A program made the translations under genes and the position numbers. Source: an uncultured Thermomicrobiaceae bacterium (lineage in GTDB: Bacteria; Chloroflexota; Chloroflexia; Thermomicrobiales; Thermomicrobiaceae). Taken from it: a stretch of 54,635 bases of DNA. The notes beneath the pieces are model-generated. The model was given only the letters and a program-made list of their open reading frames with translations. It was not told the origin of the DNA and ran no database searches. The DNA lies in NCBI GenBank assembly GCA_938082375.1, contig CALKCJ010000046.1, positions 1-54,635 on the forward strand, given 5' to 3'. Below, in pieces: positions 1 through 8,084 of the stretch (positions within the stretch are counted from its first letter, which is position 1; each line of letters starts with the position of its first letter).

Positions 1-288
1 CGCTACCCAGGCACACGACCACGCAGTTCTTCCCGACGCCATCTCGCCAGCCTGTCGCTTCGGCTGGCTCCAGCGGTGCGGTCGGCAGCAATGCCTCGCG
101 TGTGCTTACCGCTAATATAGAAGGTTTGCAGATGGGTGGGAAGAATGGGATTCCCCTCCTTGCCGAGACCGCACGCTGTCCCAGGCTCGCGCAGAACCAG
201 TGGCTCTGTCATACTGCCCCTGAAACCGGCCGGTCAGCGCTGGGCCGGCCGAGGTGCGGTGAGAACCAGCCCTTGGAGGGAGAAGGTG
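1..288. other. Non-coding or unassigned left edge
   Basis: No convincing gene is visible before the M20 peptidase. The short frames here have no good ribosome binding site and no recognisable protein sequence. The last 15 bases hold the GGAGGG ribosome binding site (275-280) of the next gene. The rest is presumably intergenic, possibly with a promoter that I cannot define. Confidence 0.4.
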
Positions 289-1662
289 ATGATCGAGGCA
301 TGTGACCGCTACCTGGAGGGACACGAGCAGGAGCACCTGGAGGCGCTGTTCGATCTCCTGCGTATCCCCAGCGTCAGCGCCCTGCCGGAGCGCCAGGCAG
401 ACGTGCGCCGGGCGGCCGAATGGGTGGCCAACCGGCTCCGGGCGCTCGGTGTGCCACAGGTCGAACTGCTCGAGACCGAGCGCAACCCGGTCGTCTTCGG
501 CCACTGGCAGGTCGACGACCGCCAGCCAACGGCCCTCATCTACGGCCACTACGACGTGCAGCCGCCCGACCCGCTGGAGCTGTGGGAGACGCCGCCTTTC
601 GAGCCGGCGGTGCGCAACGGCCGGATCTACGCGCGCGGCGCCTCCGACGACAAGGGCAACCTCTTCGCCGCGCTCTGCGGGATCGAGGCTCTGGTGTGCA
701 CACAGGGCCGGCCGCCGATCAACCTCAAGTTCTTCTGCGAAGGCGAGGAGGAGATCGGCAGCCCCAGCCTCGGGCCAGTGATCCGCGCCAACCGCGAGAA
801 GCTGGCCTGTGACTTCGTGATCTCGGCCGACGGCGGGATGTACAGCCATGACCAACCCTCGGTCACGCTCTCCACTAAGGGGTTGTGCGCTTGCCAGGTC
901 AACGTCCGTACGGCAGCGACCGACCTCCACTCTGGGCAGTACGGTGCCGTCATCGCCAACGCGGTGCAGACACTGGTGCAGCTCGCAGCCACCTTCCACA
1001 CGCCTGAGGGGAAGGTGGCGGTGGCCGGCTTCTACGACAAGGTGCGCGAGCTCACGCCGGAGGAGCGGGCCGAAATCGCGGCCGTGCCGTTCGATGAGCG
1101 CGAGTATTTGAGCAGCGTCGGCGCACGGGCGCTCTGGGGTGAGCCCGGTTATAGCCCGCTGGAGCGGGCCTGGGCCCGGCCGACGCTCGACCTCAACGGC
1201 ATCTGGGGTGGCTTCCGGGGCGAGGGGGTCAAGACCGTTACGCCATGTGAAGCACATCTCAAGGTCACCTGCCGCCTAGTGCCCGAGCAGGAGCCGGATG
1301 AGATCCTGACGCTGATTGAGCAACATGTCGCCCGGCACACCCTGCCCTGGGCCGAGGTGACCGTCGAGCGCTTCCCCGGCTCGGCTCGCCCCTTCGCCAT
1401 CCGGCGGGATCATCCGGCGCTCCAAGCGGCGAGGGCGGTGCTGCGCGACCTGTACGGCAAGGAGCCGCTCGCTATCCGGCTCGGGGGGACGCTGCCGGTG
1501 GCCGAGATCTTCCAGCGTGAGCTGGGCGCTGACATGGTGTTCTTCGCCTGGGGGATGCCCGACTCGCGGGTGCACGCGCCGAACGAGTCGTACCGGCTAG
1601 CGGACTTCCGGACGATGGCCCGTGCCTATTGCCGCTACCTCTCAGCGCTCGCCCGCGCATGA
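289..1662 (+). CDS. M20 family metallopeptidase (dipeptidase)
   Basis: Predicted 457-residue zinc peptidase of the M20/ArgE/DapE/carnosinase group, which hydrolyses dipeptides or N-acyl amino acids in the cytoplasm. The metal ligands of the family are visible in order: the His of GHYDVQP, the Asp of ASDDKGN, the Glu pair in EGEEEIGS, the Asp in ISADGGM, and a C-terminal His in VHAPNES. The dimerisation (lid) domain lies between ADGGM and the C-terminal catalytic half. I chose the ATG at 289 because GGAGGG lies 8 bases upstream; the frame is open further back but that part looks non-coding. Length and motifs are those of a complete dipeptidase (M20 dipeptidase, cytosolic nonspecific dipeptidase-like). 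Substrate cannot be read from the sequence. It ends at a strong hairpin facing the convergent ferritin-like gene. Confidence 0.93.
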   Translation: MIEACDRYLEGHEQEHLEALFDLLRIPSVSALPERQADVRRAAEWVANRLRALGVPQVELLETERNPVVFGHWQVDDRQPTALIYGHYDVQPPDPLELWETPPFEPAVRNGRIYARGASDDKGNLFAALCGIEALVCTQGRPPINLKFFCEGEEEIGSPSLGPVIRANREKLACDFVISADGGMYSHDQPSVTLSTKGLCACQVNVRTAATDLHSGQYGAVIANAVQTLVQLAATFHTPEGKVAVAGFYDKVRELTPEERAEIAAVPFDEREYLSSVGARALWGEPGYSPLERAWARPTLDLNGIWGGFRGEGVKTVTPCEAHLKVTCRLVPEQEPDEILTLIEQHVARHTLPWAEVTVERFPGSARPFAIRRDHPALQAARAVLRDLYGKEPLAIRLGGTLPVAEIFQRELGADMVFFAWGMPDSRVHAPNESYRLADFRTMARAYCRYLSALARA

Positions 1663-1681
1663 ATTGGCGCCGCGTGCGAAG

Positions 1682-1712
1682 ACGGGGGAGAGCTATCGCT
1701 GCTCTCCCCCGT
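1682..1712. terminator. Perfect 12-bp hairpin between convergent genes
   Basis: The arms ACGGGGGAGAGC (1682-1693) and GCTCTCCCCCGT (1701-1712) are perfectly complementary around a 7-base loop. The hairpin lies between the M20 peptidase (plus) and the ferritin-like gene (minus), which converge here. It has no clear U-tract, so it is best seen as a bidirectional terminator or 3'-end stabilising hairpin. Confidence 0.65.
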
Positions 1713-1732
1713 GCCGCGCCCAAAGAGATCTG

Positions 1733-3100
1733 CTAGTACCCGCCTCTGTCCCTGGCAGCCAGCACCTGCGCGCCGATTCGCCCGAGCATGATGTCCCACC
1801 GCTCTGGCCACTCACCTGGGTGCCACTCGAAGCGTGCGCGCTCGAAGTACTGGACGGTGTACTCCCGGCCGTTGTCCGGGTTGCGCTCGCGGAACTCCTC
1901 GCTGATGGGATAACCGAAAATCGGCACGCCGCCGAACATCTGCCAGTAGCGCAGGAACCCGTGCGCCAGGTTATGTCCGCTCTGCGGGAAGGAGACACAC
2001 TCGACGTGATCAGGGACGTGGCGGCCATCCCAGGTATGCGCGCCCGGACAAGGGGCTGCGGTGCGGAAGGGAGGTTCATTCTCGCGCCCGATCGTCACTT
2101 CACGCCCCAGCAGTCCGAGCAGCACATCCCACCGGTCGGGCGCTGCGCCCGGATGCCACTCGAAGCGAGCCCGTTCGAAGTACTGGACAGTTCTCCCGTT
2201 CTCCACGAACTCCTCGGTCAGTGGATATCCGAAGATCGCCAGCCCGCCGAAGTGCTCCCAGAAGGCACGGAAGCCCGCGCACACGTTGTGGCCGGTCTCC
2301 GGGAAATAGAGGCAGCCCGGTTTCGGCTGCGCCGGTGCCGGCGCTGGAGCCGGCATACCTGGGGGCATGCAGTCGACCGTCGGCCCGCCCGGCACCGTCT
2401 CGATGACACCGGCTGTCCGGATCCTGCCTGGCCCCGGATAGGTGACGGCGGGACCGTCACCACCGATATAGCCCAGGTGCTGAAGCATTTCAGCCGCCTC
2501 ACCGACGCTGCGGAACAGCGCCTTCTCGAAGGCGACGTCGTTCGCGGGGCGCGTTCCGAGCGCGTAGTTGGCCAGTACCCGATGTTCGGCTTCAGTACCG
2601 GCGATCTGGAACGCCACCTTGACTAGCTCCGGCTGCTTGAGCTCGGCGAAACGCCGGGCTGCAGCGATGTAGGCCGCAATGAAGGCGCCCTCGAGCGCCA
2701 CAATCGTGCTGAAGAGCGCGTCGTAGCTCGAGAGGATGCTGGTATCCGGCACGGTGAAGGTCTGGGTCAGAGGCTGCGCGCCGGCCGAGAGAAGGTATTC
2801 CAGGTGGAACTGCTCGGTGGCGCGCGCAGCCTCCAGGATATCGATTACCGGGCCAGGGATCGACGGATCATAGCCGCCATTGCGGGCGCTCTCGATCGCT
2901 CCCCCGAGTAGCGTCACTGCCATCGACTCGGCTGTGGCCGCGATGTTCGCGATCTCGGCCACGGTCTCATCTTGAGCGAGGGCGACCCTCAGCAGGCCGA
3001 GCCGCGAGAGCATCAACCCGGCGCCGAGTGCCCCAACGCCCTTGAAGAGCGTCCGTCGCGACATGTTGGCCGTCGTCAACCGCTCCAGAGCCTTACTCAT
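1733..3100 (-). CDS. Tat-exported ferritin-like protein with two C-terminal FGYP repeats
   Basis: 455 residues. The N-terminus has a twin-arginine signal (SRRTLFKG near residues 14-21, hydrophobic stretch to about 42, ending ALA). Residues about 45-225 form a ferritin-like (Ferritin_2/DUF4439-like) four-helix domain with candidate di-metal ligands: E96 and H99 in EQFH, E137, and E170, E172 and H173 in EAEH. A Pro/Ala-rich linker (about 238-262) leads to two repeats of about 75 residues (about 264-333 and 369-443). Each runs FP-x-(T/S)-GHN, W, GG, IFGYP-(L/I)-(T/S)-EEF, VQYFERARFEWHPG and an LG-rich end. The start has AGGAGGAGA just upstream. The protein is probably folded with its metal in the cytoplasm, exported by Tat and held at the surface by the repeats; the surface role is inference. 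The repeats recall LGFP repeats in pattern but I cannot assign them to a named family. The paralogue at 3203-3856 lies just upstream. Confidence 0.85.
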   Translation of the reverse strand: MSKALERLTTANMSRRTLFKGVGALGAGLMLSRLGLLRVALAQDETVAEIANIAATAESMAVTLLGGAIESARNGGYDPSIPGPVIDILEAARATEQFHLEYLLSAGAQPLTQTFTVPDTSILSSYDALFSTIVALEGAFIAAYIAAARRFAELKQPELVKVAFQIAGTEAEHRVLANYALGTRPANDVAFEKALFRSVGEAAEMLQHLGYIGGDGPAVTYPGPGRIRTAGVIETVPGGPTVDCMPPGMPAPAPAPAQPKPGCLYFPETGHNVCAGFRAFWEHFGGLAIFGYPLTEEFVENGRTVQYFERARFEWHPGAAPDRWDVLLGLLGREVTIGRENEPPFRTAAPCPGAHTWDGRHVPDHVECVSFPQSGHNLAHGFLRYWQMFGGVPIFGYPISEEFRERNPDNGREYTVQYFERARFEWHPGEWPERWDIMLGRIGAQVLAARDRGGY

Positions 3101-3202
3101 CGGTTCTCCTCCTATCTCATCATTCGCTGCCGCAAATGCCGGCCGGACAAGACTGACGAGCGGGGAAGATCTTCCCAGCAGCTTCTGTTGCCACCGGCGT
3201 GT

Positions 3203-3856
3203 CTACGGTCGGAGCTGCGTCACCCCGCTGTCGTTGATCTCCCCTGGGCCTGGATAGGTGATCTCAGGGCCATCGCCACCGATGAAGCCCAGTTGGATCA
3301 AGGTCTCGGCAGCCGCGCCCACGCTGGTAAAGAGCGCGTTCTCGAAAGCCACATTGTTTGGCACGCCGCTGAGCACCCCGGCCGTAATGGCGTAGAAACG
3401 TAGGTGAGCGCGGTGCTCGGCCTCGACACCGCCGATCTGAAGAGCCAGCTTCACCAGGTCGAGTTGGCCGAGGATGGCAAACTCCTGTGCCGCAGCGAGA
3501 TAGGCCGCGATAAACGCCTCTTCGAGGTTGATCGCGGTCGTAAGCAGCACTCCGGTATCGGTCACGATCCGTGGATCCGGGATGGTGAAGGTCAGCGTCA
3601 AGGGCTTGGCGCCGGCACCGACCAGGACCTCGTAGTGGGCCTGCTCCGATGCGCGCGTAGCCTTCAGGAACTGGATCTGCTCGTCGTTCAGCGCGAGCTG
3701 GCCATCGAGCGCGCTCTGGATCGCGCCGCCGATAGCAGTGACCGCGAGCGCTTCAGCCGTCGCCGCGATGTCGATGATCTGCTGAACTGTCTCGCATTGT
3801 GCCGCCGCCTGGGCCAGCAAGCTCATTCGGCCCTGTATCGCGTTCAACTCGGCCAT
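3203..3856 (-). CDS. Ferritin-like domain protein without signal peptide
   Basis: 217 residues, a paralogue of the downstream Tat-exported ferritin-like protein. Both share IAATAE, the E-x-x-H pairs, and the ending GFIGGDGPEITYPGPG-type motif. Candidate metal ligands are E71 and H74 (EQAH), E112 or E113, and E145, E147 and H148 (EAEH). There is no signal sequence, no C-terminal repeats and no linker, so this copy should remain in the cytoplasm. The start at 3856 is supported by GGAGAGGAG just upstream; the frame extends further back without support. It lies about 100 bases ahead of the exported paralogue on the same strand, so the two are likely co-transcribed. They diverge from an ECF sigma factor operon across about 310 bases. 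Iron storage, redox protection or another di-metal function is possible. Confidence 0.82.
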   Translation of the reverse strand: MAELNAIQGRMSLLAQAAAQCETVQQIIDIAATAEALAVTAIGGAIQSALDGQLALNDEQIQFLKATRASEQAHYEVLVGAGAKPLTLTFTIPDPRIVTDTGVLLTTAINLEEAFIAAYLAAAQEFAILGQLDLVKLALQIGGVEAEHRAHLRFYAITAGVLSGVPNNVAFENALFTSVGAAAETLIQLGFIGGDGPEITYPGPGEINDSGVTQLRP

Positions 3857-4165
3857 CGGTCTCGTCTCCTCTCCGTCGTGTCTGTACGTGGACTGCAGTG
3901 TGGCGCCCCTCTCCATCGACACCCTCCCGCCACACTCCGACGCACACCTCCTCACCAACGCCTTCGCTGTACTCGCCAGGTCACCGCGGCCGCCTCATGA
4001 CCGGCTGCGACGGTGCATACGAGCCGCCTGGCTGCCTGGATCAATGGCGCGGTGCCTCGGACTCGCCGCCACAAACCCTGGTCGTGATAGACTAGCGATG
4101 AGATAGAGCGTTTTCGGCAAATCTCTTCGGCGCGCGATCACGTACGACCGGAAGACGGGCAGCCC
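3857..4165. other. Divergent intergenic region between ferritin-like genes and the ECF sigma operon
   Basis: About 310 bases without a gene. It must hold the promoters of both divergent units. A TAGACT hexamer at 4088-4093 could be a -10 box for the sigma operon, but no good -35 partner is seen. I could not find a convincing ECF-type promoter pair on either strand by eye. Confidence 0.4.
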
Positions 4166-4750
4166 GTGGACAGACGCGACGACCGCGAGCTGCTGCAAGC
4201 CATCGCACGGCAAGATGCGGACGCGCTCGTTGCGCTCTTCGACCGCTACAATCGGCTGGCCTTCGGACTGGCCTACCGGATTCTCGGTGACGCCTTCGTC
4301 GCCGAGGAAGTCGTGCAGGACGCGTTCATGAGCATCTGGCGCAATGCCGCCTCGTATAACCTATCCCGCGGGACCGTCCGCACCTGGCTTCTCAGCATCG
4401 TGCGTAACCGTGCGATCGATCAACTCCGCGGCAGGTTCGGCCGCAGCCAGAGCGATATCGATCTGGATACCGTGGCACCCATACTCGCCGCTCCCGATCT
4501 ATGGGACGACGTGCTGACTGAGATCCAGGCGGTAGACGTGCGAGCTGCGCTGAAGGGCTTGCCGGAGGAGCAGCGCGTGGCGATCGAGCTGGCCTACTTC
4601 GAAGGGTTGACCCACGCCGAGATTGCCGAGCGCCTAGGCATTCCACTGGGAACTGCCAAAAGCCGGCTGCGGCTCGGGTTGCAAAAGTTGCACGACCTGC
4701 TGGTCATGACTCAGGTGCGGAGTGAGAGCGGTGCCAGCGACGGTACCTGA
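4166..4750 (+). CDS. ECF-type RNA polymerase sigma factor (SigK-like)
   Basis: 194 residues with the two-domain layout of extracytoplasmic-function sigma factors. Region 2 (about 20-90) contains FDRYNRLAFGLAYRILGD, AEEVVQDAFMSIWR and WLLSIVRNRAIDQLR, the core-binding and -10 recognition helices. Region 4 (about 125-180) contains LPEEQRVAIELAYFEGLTHAEIAERLGIPLGTAKSRLRLGLQKL, a helix-turn-helix for -35 recognition. The start is a GTG with only a weak upstream GGAAG. The partner anti-sigma factor overlaps the 3' end, so the two are translationally coupled. Pairing with an RskA-domain anti-sigma is typical of the SigK group. Its regulon may include the divergent ferritin-like genes, but this rests on position only. 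Confidence 0.93.
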   Translation: MDRRDDRELLQAIARQDADALVALFDRYNRLAFGLAYRILGDAFVAEEVVQDAFMSIWRNAASYNLSRGTVRTWLLSIVRNRAIDQLRGRFGRSQSDIDLDTVAPILAAPDLWDDVLTEIQAVDVRAALKGLPEEQRVAIELAYFEGLTHAEIAERLGIPLGTAKSRLRLGLQKLHDLLVMTQVRSESGASDGT

Positions 4751-5465
4751 TCAGGATCACGCACACTATCGGGAACTGCTGGGGGCCTACGCGCTCGCGG
4801 CACTGCCGGCCGAAGAGCGCACTGCCTTGGAACGGCACCTGGCAACCTGCCCCACCTGCCGGCTGGAGCTGCGATCCCTTCTGGCGGCTGCGCGAGCCTT
4901 GCCGCTCAGTGTCGACGAGCGCATCCCCTCGCCATCGCTACGCGAGCGTATCCGAAGCGCTGCTTTGGAAGAGCGCGAGCGAGCCGCGCACGCCGCTGAA
5001 CCGGAATCACCTCCATCCACCTCGCGCATTGCCGTGCTACACGAGCGACGGTCACTGGTTCCCTGGCTCGCCGCCGCTGTGCTCTTGCTCTTTTCGGTGG
5101 CCATGCTCGTCTGGAACCTTCAGCTTCGGCAGGAAATCGAATCCATTGCCTTGAAACCAGCAGCCGCCCCACAGGCTCACGGGAAAGTGATCTACCTGCG
5201 CGAATGGAACATCGTGTTGATAACCGTCGAAGACCTTCCGCCGCTGCAGCCCGGTCAGGTCTACCAGGTCTGGCTGATCGAGGGTAATCAACCTGTCTCA
5301 GCCGGCGTGTTCACCCAACCCGATGGCCGATTCGCGGTGGCAGCCGACATCGCTGACTACTCGGCGATCGCGATTACAATCGAGCAGGGTCCGCTCGGTA
5401 GCCCAGCTCCGACGAGCGAGCCGATCGTCATGGCTGAACTCCCACGGCAGTCAGGGACGAGTTAG
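4731..5465 (+). CDS. RskA-type anti-sigma factor, zinc-binding
   Basis: About 244 residues. The N-terminal anti-sigma domain has the zinc motif H36-x3-C40-x2-C43 (HLATCPTC), which holds the cognate sigma factor. One membrane segment lies at about 108-129 (VPWLAAAVLLLFSVAMLVW). An extracytoplasmic RskA (anti-sigma-K) domain follows at about 150-240, with the family hallmark YQVWLIEG and a GVF-x-QPDGRF motif. I place the start at GTG 4731, 8 bases after GGAG, overlapping the sigma gene by 20 bases; GTG 4722 in the same frame is an alternative. Members of this family release the sigma factor after membrane proteolysis. The signal is unknown; the HtrA and SppA-like proteases elsewhere in the window are not evidently linked. 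Confidence 0.9.
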   Translation: MPATVPDQDHAHYRELLGAYALAALPAEERTALERHLATCPTCRLELRSLLAAARALPLSVDERIPSPSLRERIRSAALEERERAAHAAEPESPPSTSRIAVLHERRSLVPWLAAAVLLLFSVAMLVWNLQLRQEIESIALKPAAAPQAHGKVIYLREWNIVLITVEDLPPLQPGQVYQVWLIEGNQPVSAGVFTQPDGRFAVAADIADYSAIAITIEQGPLGSPAPTSEPIVMAELPRQSGTS

Positions 5466-5913
5466 AGAGTTCCCTGCTGACAAGTCGTTGATCGCCGTCT
5501 CCGGCACACCACTGTACTCGACCTCTCGATAGGCGCGAGCAGAAGGGACATTTGGACGAGGAAACGAATCCGAGAGGTCGAGCGGCCGAGCTATGCGGCC
5601 AGCGGGTCAAGCTTATCCCGTTCGCTGAGCCCCACCTGGAGGCGCTGCGACGCTGGCGCTCCGATCCAAAGGTGACGCGCTCCCCGATGTGAGCGTGCTG
5701 GAGCACCAGTAGCGGGCGCTCCAGATCGCGCACTGACCGCTCGAGCACGCTCGGAGAGCTCGAGGGGGCCAGGCCAACGGTAAGAGCGGCGAGGCCAGCT
5801 CGCTGCCCGAGGAGGCGCACGAGTCCGCCGGGTGGGATGCGATCCCGTTCGGCGGAGGTGAATAGGCCGAGGGTATCGGGGAAAGGCGCTGGATCGAACG
5901 TGTGGCCGGTCAT
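5428..5913 (-). pseudogene. Doubtful or frameshifted small reading frame with strong RBS
   Basis: An ATG at 5913 follows a near-perfect GGAGGTG ribosome binding site. The first 75 or so residues (beginning MTGHTFDPAPFPDTLGLF, including RDRIPPGGLVRLLGQRAGLAAL and DLERPLLVLQHAHIGERV) look like real protein. The tail of the same frame (rich in Ser, Arg and Cys) looks non-coding and runs to 5428. A second minus frame ending at 5591 gives a more natural ending with good codon choice (LQVGLSERDKLDPLAA). This suggests a frameshift near 5670-5690, or an unrecognised short protein. I do not recognise a family. The 5' end diverges from the dehydratase gene beginning at 5999. Confidence 0.35.
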
Positions 5914-5998
5914 CACCTCCAGGTGGTAGCCTGTGCGGCGAGGAGATCCACGCGCCCGGCGCTGCGTGGGTGTGGGCTCGGTGGGAATACGGCAGGCG

Positions 5999-6574
5999 AT
6001 GGCAGGCGAGCGGCCCCGGCGCATCCGAGCGCCGCTCGATCAGGAGACGATCGACACGCTGCGTGCCGGTGACCAGGTGCTGATCAGCGGCACGCTGCTG
6101 ACCGCCCGCGACGCGGCGCACCAGCGGCTGGTCGCAGCCTTGGAGCGCGGCGAGTCGCTTCCGATCGACCTCCGCGGGCAGGTGGTCTACTACGTCGGCC
6201 CGGCGCCACCCCGGCCCGGCATGGTGATCGGCCCAGCTGGGCCGACCACCAGCGGGCGAATGGATCCGTACACCCCGGCGCTGCTCGCTGCCGGCCTGCG
6301 CGGCATGATCGGCAAGGGCTACCGGAGCCCGGCCGTGCGCCAGGCGATCGTCGAGCACGGTGCGGTCTACTTCGGCGCGGTCGGCGGCTCCGGCGCGCTG
6401 CTTGCCCGGCACATCACCGCTGCCGAGGTCGTCGCCTACGAGGACCTCGGCCCGGAGGCGATCTACCGACTCACGGTGGTCGATTTCCCTGCGATCGTGA
6501 TCAACGACCGCTACGGCGGTGACCTCTACGAGAGTGCTCCCCTAGCCTACGCCGAGCCGGATGACCAGTCCTGA
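5999..6574 (+). CDS. Fumarase/tartrate dehydratase beta-subunit-type hydro-lyase domain
   Basis: About 191 residues matching the C-terminal (beta) domain of class I fumarate hydratase and L(+)-tartrate dehydratase. Family features are the IxxGTLLTARDAAHQRL stretch near the N-terminus, YYVGPAPP, GPAGPTTSGRMD, GMIGKGYR, AVYFGAVGGSGALLA and a VIVNDRYG-like ending. In two-subunit enzymes this part works with an alpha subunit that carries the [4Fe-4S] cluster. No alpha gene is visible just upstream or downstream, so it is either encoded elsewhere or the protein has another role. The ATG at 5999 fits the start of homology; the ribosome binding site is weak and the frame is open back to 5933. It converges with argF, 18 bases apart. 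Confidence 0.87.
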   Translation: MAGERPRRIRAPLDQETIDTLRAGDQVLISGTLLTARDAAHQRLVAALERGESLPIDLRGQVVYYVGPAPPRPGMVIGPAGPTTSGRMDPYTPALLAAGLRGMIGKGYRSPAVRQAIVEHGAVYFGAVGGSGALLARHITAAEVVAYEDLGPEAIYRLTVVDFPAIVINDRYGGDLYESAPLAYAEPDDQS

Positions 6575-6592
6575 GGCAGCCTGGCCGGACGT

Positions 6593-7558
6593 CTACTTCA
6601 GCACGCCCGGTCCGGCATCGCTGAGCAGCTCGACCAGGAGCGCCTTGTGCAGGTGCAGCCGGTTCTCCGCCTGATCGAAGATCACCGAGCGCGGGCCGTC
6701 GGCCACCTCGGCAGTCGCCTCCTGCCCCCGGTACATCGGCAGGCAGTGCATGAAGATCGCGTCCGGGCCGGCGGCTTCCATGATCTCCGGGGTCACCTGG
6801 TACGCCTGGAGTGCCTCCAGCGCCTCCGGGCTGAGCGTCTGCCCCATGCTCACCCAGACGTCGGTATAGACGACGTCCACACCCTGGACAGCCTGCCAGG
6901 GGTCGTGCAGCACGGTGACCGTCGCGCCGGTCTGCTGGGCGATCGCCTGGGCGCGAGCGATGATCCCCGGATCAGGCTGGCAGTGTGGCGGGCAGGCGAT
7001 ACGGACGTTGAGCCCAACCAAGGCACCAGAGAGCGCCAGCGAGTGCGCCATGTTGTTCGCACAGCCGAGGTAGGCTAGCGTCCGGCCAGCCCAGCCACCC
7101 AGGTGCTCCTTAATGGTAAGCATGTCGGCCAGGCCCTGGGTGGGGTGTGCCAGGTCAGACAATCCGTTGATGACTGGGACGGTCGCGTGCGCTGCCAGCT
7201 CTTCGACGTCCTGGTGCTTGTAGACCCGGGCCATGATCGCGTTCACGTAGCGCGACAGCACCCGAGCTGTGTCGGCGATGGTCTCGCCGCGGCCGAGCTG
7301 GAGATCGTTAGTCGAGAGATAGAGCGCGTGGCCGCCGAGTTGTGCCATGCCGGCCTCGAACGCGACGCGCGTCCGGGTCGAGGGCTTTTGGAAGATCATG
7401 GCCAGCGTTTTGCCGGGCAAGAGGTGATGCTGCGGCTTGCCGGCATAGTGGTCAGCTTTGAGCTGGGCGGCAAAGTCGATCAGCGCAGTGGCCTGCGCCG
7501 GGGTCAGATCGTCGTCGGTCAGGAGATGGAAGGTCTTGGTAATCGTCGGGACAACCAC
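6593..7558 (-). CDS. argF: Ornithine carbamoyltransferase
   Basis: 321 residues. It transfers the carbamoyl group from carbamoyl phosphate to ornithine, giving citrulline in arginine biosynthesis. The carbamoyl-phosphate site STRTR is in KPSTRTRVAFEAGM and the ornithine-side HCLP motif is in FMHCLPMYRG. Other family blocks include GHALYL and LQLGRGE near the N-terminal domain and VYTDVWVSMGQ. The GTG at 7558 is favoured because GGAGG lies 5-8 bases upstream; the frame extends to 7579 without support. No other arginine gene is adjacent. A good sigma-70-like promoter lies about 150 bases upstream, leaving a leader that contains an Arg-rich upstream frame (see 7519-7641). Confidence 0.96.
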   Translation of the reverse strand: MVVPTITKTFHLLTDDDLTPAQATALIDFAAQLKADHYAGKPQHHLLPGKTLAMIFQKPSTRTRVAFEAGMAQLGGHALYLSTNDLQLGRGETIADTARVLSRYVNAIMARVYKHQDVEELAAHATVPVINGLSDLAHPTQGLADMLTIKEHLGGWAGRTLAYLGCANNMAHSLALSGALVGLNVRIACPPHCQPDPGIIARAQAIAQQTGATVTVLHDPWQAVQGVDVVYTDVWVSMGQTLSPEALEALQAYQVTPEIMEAAGPDAIFMHCLPMYRGQEATAEVADGPRSVIFDQAENRLHLHKALLVELLSDAGPGVLK

Positions 7559-7641
7559 GGGAACCTCCTCCAGGCACACTCAGTCCAGCCGCACGCCGGT
7601 GCGAGAGAGACGCTGGACCTGCGCCTGAGCCGGAGTCCCAT
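7519..7641 (-). promoter_or_regulatory. Possible Arg-rich leader ORF overlapping the argF start
   Basis: Minus-strand ATG at 7641 follows GGAAAGGG with 9 bases spacing and opens a 40-codon frame that stops at 7519, inside argF. Nine of its codons are Arg, including four of codons 4-8. Translation would run over the argF ribosome binding site, in a different frame. This could be a translational control element sensing Arg-tRNA. GC-rich leaders make Arg codons by chance, so it is only a candidate. Confidence 0.25.
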
Positions 7642-7703
7642 TCGGCTTGTCCCTTTCCGATGACCGAGATGACCAATACGACCAGCGTCTTGCTGGCGAA
7701 GCT

Positions 7704-7732
7704 ATCATCGCACGGCATGCTTGCGGTGTCAA
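7704..7732 (-). promoter_or_regulatory. Sigma-70-like promoter for argF
   Basis: On the minus strand a perfect TTGACA -35 box (7727-7732) is followed after 17 bases by GATGAT (7704-7709), which matches 4 of 6 bases of the -10 consensus. Transcription would start near 7697, giving a leader of about 140 bases. Confidence 0.5.
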
Positions 7733-8078
7733 GCCCCAGCCCGCAGGCTCACTAGGCTGCGCGGGTCGCGGCGATGCGGATCGATCCGGGGAGAAAAGTC
7801 CCGGGCGCTGGCTTACGGCTAGGGGGAGGCTCCGGAGCCCTCCGACCTCCACCCACTGTCAGCGGGTGGTACTCTTTCCAGGCCAACGGCCTGCCGGTTC
7901 TGAGCTACCCCAGCCACCAGCGCCCGGGTCAACACTATTCTACCTCAATCACCAGGTGTATACAGAGCGATGTGGCCGGCAGACGGTGAGTGGTACCCGA
8001 GGCAGCTCGTCCAGGCCGTAGCGGGAGATGCGGCGACGTTTCCGCCGCGTGATCAGCGTTTCGCTCGTCTACTCGGGA

Positions 8079-8084
8079 TATACT
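8079..8084 (+). promoter_or_regulatory. Possible -10 box (TATACT) for the coiled-coil gene
   Basis: TATACT sits 28 bases before the ATG at 8113. No -35 hexamer at the standard distance is convincing, so this is a weak call. Confidence 0.3.

Noticed and set aside
112-1257. Long minus-strand frame of 381 codons opposite the M20 peptidase
   Set aside because: It lies fully antisense to a clear gene, has no family motif and is rich in Arg, His and Pro as expected for GC-rich shadow frames.
7735-8040. Riboswitch or structured RNA between argF and the coiled-coil gene
   Set aside because: Only short GC-rich complementary runs are present, and no known conserved motif was recognised.
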